DNA from: Cupriavidus necator A5-1
GTDB lineage: Bacteria > Pseudomonadota > Gammaproteobacteria > Burkholderiales > Burkholderiaceae
DNA: 64,000 nt
Direction of reading: 5' to 3'
NCBI RefSeq assembly: GCF_000744095.1
Contig: NZ_JQLI01000008.1
Coordinates: forward strand, 248,001-312,000
A model generated the notes under the pieces. It worked only from the letters and a program-made list of their open reading frames with translations. It had not been told where the DNA came from and did not search any database. Both the position numbers and the translations under genes were made by a program. Positions 47,063-54,202 of the stretch are shown one piece after another. The number at the start of each line of letters is the position of its first letter. Within the stretch, counting starts at the first letter, position 1.

Positions 47063-48733
47063 TCAGCTCTTGGCCACCACCACCGCCTTGCCCTTGCCGA
47101 GCATGCGGTTGATCTGCCATTGCTGGGCGATCGACAGGATGTTGTTCACCACCCAGTACAGCACCAGGCCGGCCGGGAAGAAGAAGAACATCACCGAAAA
47201 CACCAGCGGCATGATCATCATGACCTTGGCCTGCACCGGATCCGGCGGGGTCGGGTTCAGCTTGGTCTGCACGAACATCGACACGGCCATCACGATCGGT
47301 AGGATGTAGAACGGATCCGGCACCGACAGGTCATGGATCCAGCCCAGCCACGGCGCGCCGCGCATTTCCACCGACGACAGCAGCACCCAATACAACGCGA
47401 TGAACACCGGGATCTGGATCACGATGGGCAGGCAGCCGCCGAGCGGGTTGACCTTCTCGGTGCGGTACAGCGCCATCATCTCCTGGTTCATCTTCTGCGG
47501 GTCGTTCTTGTGACGCTCACGCATCGCGGTCATGCGCGGCTGCAGGTCCTTCATCTTGCCCATGGACTTGTAGCTTGCCGCCGACAGCGGGAAGAACACC
47601 AGCTTGATCAGCACGGTCAGCGCGATGATCGACCAGCCCCAGTTGCCCAGGAAGCCGTGCAGCTTCTCCAGCAGCCAGAACAGCGGCTTGGCCAGGATGG
47701 TCAGCCAGCCGTAGTCCTTCACCAGTTCCAGGCCCGGGGCGATCTTTTCGAGCATGTGCTCTTCCTGCGGACCGGCGAACAGGCGCGCATCGGTGCTCAC
47801 CGTGGCGCCCGGGGCCACTTCACCCAGCGGCTGCTGGATGCCCACGCGGTACAGGTTCGGATCGATCTGCTGGACGTAGAAGCTGTGCTCCTTGCCGGTC
47901 TGCGGGATCCAGGCCGAGGCAAAGTAGTGCTGCACCATCGCCACCCAGCCGCTGTTGGTCGCAGCCGGCACGCTGGCCTTGCCCTTGGCGACGTCTTCGA
48001 AGCTGATCTTGTGGTACTTGTCGGCGTCGGTATAGATCGCCGGGCCGGTGAAGGTGCTGTAGAACTGCGACTGCTCGACCTTGCTGCCGTCGCGCGCCAG
48101 TTCCATGTACAGCGTCGGCGAGACCGGCGCGGTGCCCGCGTTGGTGACCGCGAACTTCGCGTCGACCACGTAGGTGCCCTTGTGGAAGACATAGGTCTTG
48201 GTCAGCTTCACGCCGCTCTTCTCGGCGGTCAGCGTCACTTCCAGCTGTTCGGCGCCGTCCAGCGAGCGCGGGCCCGGGGCGGCGGTGAACACCGTGGTGT
48301 GGTTGGGCAGGTCGCCGCCGATCAGGCCCGAGCGCGCCATGTAGGTGCGCACGTTGTCACGCTCGAACAGCACCACCGGCTTGCCGTCCTTCTCGTGCTC
48401 CTTGAGCAGCTCCAGGCGCGACACGATGCCGCCGGCGGTGTCGATCTCGGCACGCACCGTGTCGGTGGTCACCACGATCTTCTCGCCGGTGGGCTGGGCG
48501 GCGGCCTGCGGGGCAGCGCCTGCGGCCGGGGCGGCTGCGCCCGGCTGCACGTTGGCCTTGGGCACGTCGCCCTGCGCGGCCGCGCCGCTGGCGGCCGGCG
48601 CCGAGGCGGCCTGCTGCTGCGTCGTGCTCGGGAAGAACATCGACGCATGGCCTTGGGCGCGCTGCCAGTTGTCGTAGAGCAGCACAAGGGACATCGAGAA
48701 GATGACCCAGAGGATGGTGCGTTTGATATCCAT
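47063..48733 (-). CDS. yidC: Membrane protein insertase YidC
   Basis: 556 residues, the Gram-negative length. N-terminal helix ILWVIFSMSLVLLYDNW, an Ala/Gln-rich linker, the large periplasmic domain, and the five-helix Oxa1 core from about 360 on (NWGWSIIALTVLIKLVFFPLS, NPLGGCLPIVIQIPVFIALYW). It inserts proteins with and without SecYEG. It is part of the rpmH-rnpA-yidD-yidC origin block on the minus strand, 21 bp after yidD. Confidence 0.98.
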   Translation of the reverse strand: MDIKRTILWVIFSMSLVLLYDNWQRAQGHASMFFPSTTQQQAASAPAASGAAAQGDVPKANVQPGAAAPAAGAAPQAAAQPTGEKIVVTTDTVRAEIDTAGGIVSRLELLKEHEKDGKPVVLFERDNVRTYMARSGLIGGDLPNHTTVFTAAPGPRSLDGAEQLEVTLTAEKSGVKLTKTYVFHKGTYVVDAKFAVTNAGTAPVSPTLYMELARDGSKVEQSQFYSTFTGPAIYTDADKYHKISFEDVAKGKASVPAATNSGWVAMVQHYFASAWIPQTGKEHSFYVQQIDPNLYRVGIQQPLGEVAPGATVSTDARLFAGPQEEHMLEKIAPGLELVKDYGWLTILAKPLFWLLEKLHGFLGNWGWSIIALTVLIKLVFFPLSAASYKSMGKMKDLQPRMTAMRERHKNDPQKMNQEMMALYRTEKVNPLGGCLPIVIQIPVFIALYWVLLSSVEMRGAPWLGWIHDLSVPDPFYILPIVMAVSMFVQTKLNPTPPDPVQAKVMMIMPLVFSVMFFFFPAGLVLYWVVNNILSIAQQWQINRMLGKGKAVVVAKS

Positions 48734-48754
48734 GTCTGGCTGTGGTCGGAGAAA

Positions 48755-49063
48755 TCAGGGTCTGGGCAGACGGATCGCGGCAGGCGCATGGCCTGTCGCG
48801 GCATGGACGGAACGGCCCGTGCGGGTGTCCGGCCTGGCAGTGTCGGCTTCCGTGCCCGGCACGGGATCATACCCGCCTTCGGTGAAGGGATGGCAACGAC
48901 ACAGCCGGCAGGCGGCCATCCAGCTGCCGCGCGCGGCGCCGTGATGGACGATGGCGTCGCGGGCGTAGTCGGAACAGGTCGGCAGGAAGCGGCACTGCGA
49001 GCCCAGGTAGGGACTCAGGGCGATCTTGTAGATGCGCAGCAGGGCTAGCAGGATTCGCTTCAT
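48755..49063 (-). CDS. yidD: Membrane protein insertion efficiency factor YidD
   Basis: 102 residues. The conserved core LRIYKIALSPYLGSQCRFLPTCSDYARDAI with three cysteines and CRCHPFTEGGYDPVP is complete. It helps YidC-dependent insertion. A C-terminal tail of about 30 residues (Thr/Ala/Arg-rich) goes beyond the usual 70-85 residue protein. It starts 10 bp after rnpA. Confidence 0.95.
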   Translation of the reverse strand: MKRILLALLRIYKIALSPYLGSQCRFLPTCSDYARDAIVHHGAARGSWMAACRLCRCHPFTEGGYDPVPGTEADTARPDTRTGRSVHAATGHAPAAIRLPRP

Positions 49064-49073
49064 GGCGGGGCGG

Positions 49074-49664
49074 TCAGGCGGGAAGGCTCGGTGGCTGGCT
49101 TTGCGAAGTGCTCGCCGGTGGCGCCGCGGAAGGCGGTGCCGATGGCGAGGCAGGCGGTGCGGGCGGCGCCGGTGGAGGCAGAGGCCTTGCCGCTACCTCG
49201 AGCAGGCTGGCGATTTCCGCCGCGCACGCTCTTCGGACCGCTGCGCGCGTCGCAAATTCCGCGCGCGGGAACTTGGCTTGCAGCCGCAGCAGCACGTCGC
49301 GCCCCGCCAGTTCTTCGCGGCGCTGACGGAACAGCTCGCGCGCCATGCGCTTCACCAGGTTGCGCTCGGCCGCGCGCGGCGCGAACTTCTTGCCCACCAC
49401 CACGCCAAGCCGGCCTTCCGGCCGGTCATTGGCGCGCACGTACAGCACGAAATGCGGGCTGCGCCGCCGGGGCCGCAAAGCAAAAACGGATGAAAACTCA
49501 TCCGTCTTTGTGAGCCTTGCGGCTTTGGGGAAGGCATGGGCTGACACGCTGGGTAACACTTGCGAGCGCTGGCGAAGAATACTGCTGGCGCAAAAGCGGC
49601 GCCCTGCGGCAAGCTGCTGGCCGTCCTGAAGCCGAGGCGGGAGGCATTGACGGCTGCGCGGCAC
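49074..49664 (-). CDS. rnpA: Ribonuclease P protein component RnpA, extended at both ends
   Basis: 196 residues in the longest frame. The core starts with AARLTKTDEFSSVF (about residue 48) and has the RNR-type signature AAERNLVKRMARELFR that binds the RNA. After it comes a Pro/Ala/Ser-rich tail of some 35 residues, absent from typical RnpA (about 120). The first 45 residues are not family-like; a GTG close to AFPKAARL may be the true start. Together with the RNase P RNA it matures tRNA 5' ends. Confidence 0.88.
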   Translation of the reverse strand: MPRSRQCLPPRLQDGQQLAAGRRFCASSILRQRSQVLPSVSAHAFPKAARLTKTDEFSSVFALRPRRRSPHFVLYVRANDRPEGRLGVVVGKKFAPRAAERNLVKRMARELFRQRREELAGRDVLLRLQAKFPRAEFATRAAVRRACAAEIASLLEVAARPLPPPAPPAPPASPSAPPSAAPPASTSQSQPPSLPA

Positions 49665-49720
49665 GGCTGCGGTACGCTGCAGCCGGCGCCGGGCGCGCCG
49701 TCAGGCCGGTCGCCCGGGCC

Positions 49721-49855
49721 TCAGATGGCCAGGCGCTTGCGGCCCTTGGCGCGGCGTGCGTTGATGACGGCACGGCCGCCGCGGGTCTTCATGCGCACGC
49801 GGAAACCGTGGGTACGCTTGCGGCGGGTAACGGAAGGTTGGTAGGTACGTTTCAT
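49721..49855 (-). CDS. rpmH: 50S ribosomal protein L34
   Basis: 44 residues, MKRTYQPSVTRRKRTHGFRV onward and ending RKRLAI, the normal bacterial L34. It is the first gene of the minus-strand origin block, 56 bp before rnpA. The long in-frame upstream extension (to 50110) is not coding. Confidence 0.98.
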   Translation of the reverse strand: MKRTYQPSVTRRKRTHGFRVRMKTRGGRAVINARRAKGRKRLAI

Positions 49856-50674
49856 GTTGCACTCTCTGGTTGATCTGGGCTTGCCCGACTCCGGCCGGTG
49901 CCGGGCTGCCGTGGCCGCCGCGTATGGTTCGCATGGGGGTTGCCGCTGGCAAGGAACTGCCGCGGCTTGTCCGACGATTCTGGTTCTGTCTTTGCTGCCG
50001 GCCGTGTGGCGCGCGCTGCAGGCCAGTGACCTGTGGGCGCGGACGGCACGGACAGGCCAGACTCGGCGATGCGCATACGTGATCCCCTGCCGCATCGCAG
50101 AACCCGGCATTTAACCCAGTTTCGAGCGCACTGTCAAGGCGAACGTCTGTGTGCGCGAGCACAATTGCTACACCGCCGCGGCGCCGTCGGTGGCCCATTG
50201 TCCACAATGGTCGGTGGGTAAGTGCATGTGCTGTAGATGCCACCTGGGGAGAGGACATTTGCGGTCGAAGTCCCTGTTTTGCCAGAGATTTCGCCTGTTT
50301 TGGCATCCCGGAAACCCGCTTCACAGCTAGGGTTGTGCACAGCAATCCACTGCATTTGCACAAGTTGTCCACAGACTTATCCTTTGTGGATAACTCAGAG
50401 GCGGGGGTACAATCCGGGTCCAAACACAACACGGGCTGCGTGGCGCAGGCGCAACCCGGGCTCCCTCCGCGGCAACGCATGACTGAACGCACGCCAGCGC
50501 GGCGAACCTGAAGGCTCGCCGGCGGCGGCATGGCATGCTGCGGAGGTCTTGCTGGCCGGAACTGATTCCCATTCGGTTCCATGACGGTGAGGGAGGCCCG
50601 GATCGCGCGGCGTATGCGTCGCCCGTGGCGTGCCCGGACCGCGGTCACCGGGTGCGATTACTAAACAACAAACA
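49856..50674. other. oriC / rpmH-dnaA control region (819 bp)
   Basis: DnaA boxes by eye: TTGTCCACA at 50198-50206 (inside the dyad CCATTGT-CC-ACAATGG, 50195-50210), TTGTGCACA at 50333-50341, TTGTCCACA at 50365-50373, and the perfect box on the minus strand TGTGGATAA at 50385-50393. TTATCCTTT at 50378-50386 is a weak one. The part from about 50210 to 50400 is the least GC-rich of the region and the likely unwinding zone. Origin identity follows from gene order (rpmH/dnaA) and boxes; no experiment can be cited. Confidence 0.8.
50384..50413 (+). promoter_or_regulatory. dnaA: dnaA promoter overlapped by a DnaA box
   Basis: TTGTGG (50384-50389), 18-bp spacer, TACAAT (50408-50413). The perfect DnaA box 50385-50393 covers the -35, the arrangement expected for self-repression by DnaA. 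The leader to ATG 50675 is about 255 nt. Confidence 0.55.
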
Positions 50675-52489
50675 ATGCAAGATTTCTGGCAGGCGGCAGC
50701 AGCGCAACTCGAGCGCGAGCTGACGCCGCAACAGTTCAAAACGTGGATCAAGCCGCTGGCGCCCGTTGCGTTCGATGAAGAAACGCACGCGCTGAGGATT
50801 GCCGCGCCTAACCGTTTCAAGCTCGATTGGGTCAAGAGCCAGTTTTCCGGGCGCATCACCGCGCTCGCCTGCGAGTATTGGGAAGCGCAGGTCAGCGTCC
50901 AGTTCGTGCTGGACCCCGCCGCCTCCGGCCGCGCCGCTGCCTATATGCAGGCGCCGCAGCCGGGGATCGGCCCCAATAGCCTGGGCACGCACGCGCCCAC
51001 CGCCGGCATGGGCATGGAGGGCCACGCAGCCCCGGGTACTGGCCTGGGCGGCTATCCCGGCGCCCAGCAGATGGGCGGCCAGCCCCCCTACGCCATGCCC
51101 GGCCAGCCCGGTTATGGCGAGTACCCTGCCCAGGCTGTCGGCTACGGCATGGGCCAACAGCCCTACGGCAACCCGTCGGCGGCACCGATCCCGGCTGGCG
51201 CGCGGGCACAGATGGGCGGCATGGGCCAGGGCGGGCAGACGCACCCCGGCCAGCATGGGGGCCACGGCAACCAGCACGTGAATGACATGGGCGAGATCGA
51301 CGTGGTCCACATGGACCCCGCCGAGGCCAGCGCCCGCTCCTACCGCCAGCCACAGCACCAGCCGCAGCACCCGCAGCACCCGCAGCACCCGCAGCACCCG
51401 CAGCACCAGCCCCAGATGGGCGGCGCCACGCCGATGCCCGGCCACCAGCCCAGCGACACGGTCCACGAGCGCTCGCGCCTGAACCCGATCCTGACCTTTG
51501 ACAACTTCGTCACCGGTAAAGCCAACCAGCTGGCCCGCGCCGCAGCCATCCAGGTCGCCAACAACCCGGGCAAGTCGTACAACCCGCTGTATCTCTATGG
51601 CGGCGTGGGCCTGGGCAAGACTCACCTGATCCACGCCATCGGCAACTACATGCTGCTGGAGAACCCGCGCGCGCGTATCCGCTACATCCACGCCGAACAG
51701 TACGTGTCCGACGTGGTCAAGGCGTACCAGCGCAAGGCGTTCGACGAGTTCAAGCGCTACTACCACTCGCTCGACCTGCTGCTGATCGACGATATCCAGT
51801 TCTTCTCCGGCAAGAACCGCACGCAGGAAGAGTTCTTCTACGCCTTCGAGGCCCTGATCGCCAACCGGGCGCAGGTGATCATCACCAGCGATACCTACCC
51901 GAAGGAAATCACCGGCATCGACGACCGCCTGATCTCGCGCTTCGACTCCGGCCTGACCGTGGCCATCGAGCCGCCCGAGCTGGAAATGCGCGTGGCCATC
52001 CTGATGAAGAAGGCCGCCGCCGAGAACGTGAACGTGCCCGAAGAGGTCGCGTTCTTCGTCGCCAAGCACCTGCGCTCCAATGTGCGCGAGCTGGAAGGCG
52101 CGCTGCGCAAGATCCTCGCGTTCTCGAACTTCCATGGCAAGGACATCACCATCGAGGTGACGCGCGAAGCGCTCAAGGACCTGCTGACCGTGCAGAACCG
52201 CCAGATCTCCGTGGAGAACATCCAGAAGACCTGCGCGGATTTCTACAACATCAAGGTCGCTGACATGTACTCGAAAAAGCGGCCTGCCAATATTGCACGG
52301 CCGCGCCAGATCGCGATGTACCTGGCCAAGGAGCTGACGCAGAAGAGCCTGCCGGAGATCGGCGAGTTGTTCGGCGGCCGCGACCACACCACCGTGCTGC
52401 ACGCCGTGCGCAAGATCGCCGACGAACGCAGCAAGGATGCGCAGCTCAACCACGAGCTGCACGTGCTGGAGCAAACGCTCAAGGGCTGA
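50675..52489 (+). CDS. dnaA: Chromosomal replication initiator DnaA with expanded linker
   Basis: 604 residues from ATG 50675 (MQDFWQAAAAQLERELTPQQ). Domain I to about 90; domain II from about 90 to 265, Gly/Pro/Gln/Met/His-rich with tandem Gln-His-Pro repeats; AAA+ domain from FDNFVTGKANQLA, with GGVGLGKTHLIHA (Walker A) and LLIDDIQFF (Walker B), then domain IV ending in GGRDHTTVLHAVRKI, which reads the DnaA box. Typical DnaA is about 460-530 residues; the excess is all in domain II. It opens double-stranded DNA at oriC. Confidence 0.98.
   Translation: MQDFWQAAAAQLERELTPQQFKTWIKPLAPVAFDEETHALRIAAPNRFKLDWVKSQFSGRITALACEYWEAQVSVQFVLDPAASGRAAAYMQAPQPGIGPNSLGTHAPTAGMGMEGHAAPGTGLGGYPGAQQMGGQPPYAMPGQPGYGEYPAQAVGYGMGQQPYGNPSAAPIPAGARAQMGGMGQGGQTHPGQHGGHGNQHVNDMGEIDVVHMDPAEASARSYRQPQHQPQHPQHPQHPQHPQHQPQMGGATPMPGHQPSDTVHERSRLNPILTFDNFVTGKANQLARAAAIQVANNPGKSYNPLYLYGGVGLGKTHLIHAIGNYMLLENPRARIRYIHAEQYVSDVVKAYQRKAFDEFKRYYHSLDLLLIDDIQFFSGKNRTQEEFFYAFEALIANRAQVIITSDTYPKEITGIDDRLISRFDSGLTVAIEPPELEMRVAILMKKAAAENVNVPEEVAFFVAKHLRSNVRELEGALRKILAFSNFHGKDITIEVTREALKDLLTVQNRQISVENIQKTCADFYNIKVADMYSKKRPANIARPRQIAMYLAKELTQKSLPEIGELFGGRDHTTVLHAVRKIADERSKDAQLNHELHVLEQTLKG
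51353..51412 (+). repeat. 9-bp tandem repeat in dnaA domain II
   Basis: CAGCACCCG repeated nearly five times (four full copies 51365-51400, partial to 51407), flanked by related CAGCACCAG units. It codes for Gln-His-Pro triplets just before the AAA+ domain. Copy number could vary between strains by slippage. Confidence 0.85.
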
Positions 52490-52847
52490 CGGGATCAGTC
52501 CCGGCTAGAAGGCATTTTTGAAGGGTCGGCCCCGCGGGGCTGGCATACTGTAGGGTGCGCGCCACGGACAACCCGTGGCGCCTGGGGAATTAACGTCAGC
52601 GACGCCGGGGCAAGTGACCGGAAAGTGGCCACCGATAAGGCTTTGCGGTGAGTCGGGACGGGATGGCAAGTGCGTTATGCGCCAGCGTGGCTTTTTGTGC
52701 ACAGCTGGCCCGCCGGCCGGTCCCGCCCCGCTTCACCGCAGCGGCTTATCCTTGGTACAATGGTATATTAACTCCTTGATTCCTAAGTGAATTTGGAGTT
52801 GTTTGCGTTCTGCGGTCGCCGACTACAAACGACGAAGGATAAATTCA
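52490..52847. other. 358-bp dnaA-dnaN spacer
   Basis: Holds a palindrome GCCCCGCGGGGC (52529-52540), a 9-bp-stem hairpin (GCGCCACGG 52559-52567 / CCGTGGCGC 52573-52581, loop ACAAC) that may mark the dnaA transcript end, and the dnaN promoter. No gene is seen. Confidence 0.6.
52732..52761 (+). promoter_or_regulatory. dnaN: Likely dnaN promoter
   Basis: TTCACC (52732-52737), 18-bp spacer, TACAAT (52756-52761), in the AT-richest part of the spacer about 85 bp before dnaN. A second -10-like TATATT lies at 52764-52769. Confidence 0.45.
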
Positions 52848-53963
52848 ATGCAATTGGTCAAAACCTCGCGAGACAACCTGCTGCGTCCGCTGCAAATCGT
52901 GAGCGGCATCGTGGAGCGCCGCCACACCCTCCCGATCCTGGCCAATCTGCTGATTCGCAAGTCCGGGTCGAACGTTTCCTTCCTGTCGACCGACATCGAG
53001 ATCCAGATCACCACGCACGCCGAATGCGGCGTCGGCAACGACAGCGTCGCCACCACCGTGGCCGCGCGCAAGCTGCTCGACATCCTGCGTGCCATGCCTG
53101 ACGGCGACGTGGCCCTGTCGCTCAACGACAAGCGCATGACCGTGCAATCCGGCAAGAGCCGCTTCGCACTGCAGACGCTGGCCGCCGAGGAATTCCCGAC
53201 CGTTGCCGAAGCCAGCGAATTCAACGCCAGCGTCACGCTGCCGCAGAAGACCTTCAAGCACCTGCTGGCGATGGTCCACTTCGCCATGGCGCAGCAGGAC
53301 ATCCGCTACTACCTGAACGGCATGCTGCTGGTGGTCGAAGGCAAGAAGGTGATGGCAGTCGCCACCGACGGCCACCGCCTGGCGTACTGCGGCGTGGAGC
53401 TGGAAACCGAAGCCGCCGGTGTGGGCGCGCGCCAGGAAGTCATCATCCCGCGCAAGACCATCCTGGAACTGCAGCGCCTGCTGGAAGACAACGACGATCC
53501 GGTGCAGGTGCAGCTCGCCGCCAACCAGGTCAAGTTCACGTTCGCCAATATCGAACTGATCTCCAAGCTGGTCGAGGGCAAGTTCCCCGACTTCCAGCGC
53601 GTGATCCCCAAGGGCTACAAGAATGCCTTCGCGATCGACCGCGTGCGGCTGCAGCAGGCGCTGCAACGCACCGCGATCCTGACGACGGACAAATTCAAGG
53701 GCGTGCGCTGCATCCTCGACACGCACATGCTCAAGATCAGCTCCACCAACGCCGACCAGGAAGAGGCGCAGGAAGAGCTGGAACTCGATTACTCGGGCGA
53801 CGCGCTCGATATCGGCTTCAACGTGACCTACCTGCTCGACGTACTCGCCAACCTGAAGAGCGAGCAGGTGCAGGTCAGCCTCGGCGACTCGAATTCGAGT
53901 GCGCTGATTACCGTGCCGGAAGACGACAACTTCAAGTACGTCGTCATGCCGATGCGCATCTGA
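52848..53963 (+). CDS. dnaN: DNA polymerase III beta subunit (sliding clamp)
   Basis: 371 residues, normal length for the three-domain clamp. It opens MQLVKTSRDNLLRPLQIVSG and ends YVVMPMRI with the conserved C-terminal M-P-M-R. GAAGGATAAA precedes the ATG at 52848; longer readings enter the promoter region. The clamp tethers the polymerase to DNA. Confidence 0.98.
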   Translation: MQLVKTSRDNLLRPLQIVSGIVERRHTLPILANLLIRKSGSNVSFLSTDIEIQITTHAECGVGNDSVATTVAARKLLDILRAMPDGDVALSLNDKRMTVQSGKSRFALQTLAAEEFPTVAEASEFNASVTLPQKTFKHLLAMVHFAMAQQDIRYYLNGMLLVVEGKKVMAVATDGHRLAYCGVELETEAAGVGARQEVIIPRKTILELQRLLEDNDDPVQVQLAANQVKFTFANIELISKLVEGKFPDFQRVIPKGYKNAFAIDRVRLQQALQRTAILTTDKFKGVRCILDTHMLKISSTNADQEEAQEELELDYSGDALDIGFNVTYLLDVLANLKSEQVQVSLGDSNSSALITVPEDDNFKYVVMPMRI

Positions 53964-54068
53964 TGATCCGGTAACAGGACACGCGCAAGACGAGATACCG
54001 GAGCAGCAAACGGCACGCTATGACACCCGGCCCGGCCGGGAAGTCCTGGGGATGAACATCCCGCAGCA

Positions 54069-54110
54069 GGGGCAGGATCGAAATGACGATCCGCCCCTTT
54101 TGCCGTTTTT
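54069..54110 (+). terminator. Terminator-like hairpin between dnaN and gyrB
   Basis: GGGGC(A)GGATC (54069-54079) pairs with GATCCGCCCC (54088-54097) with one bulged base, then TTTTGCCGTTTTT. It lies about 105 bp after dnaN, so gyrB is likely to have its own promoter downstream. Confidence 0.7.
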
Positions 54111-54202
54111 AGTAACCCGCCATGCGGACCCTTCGCGCCCCGCCAGCATGACGTTCATGCCGGCCCGGCCCGAATCCCGTATTCGCCGTAAGTAGGAAAG
54201 AC

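Noticed and set aside
51353..51412. CRISPR-like tandem repeat
   Set aside because: Units are 9 bp, contiguous and in frame within dnaA; there are no spacers.
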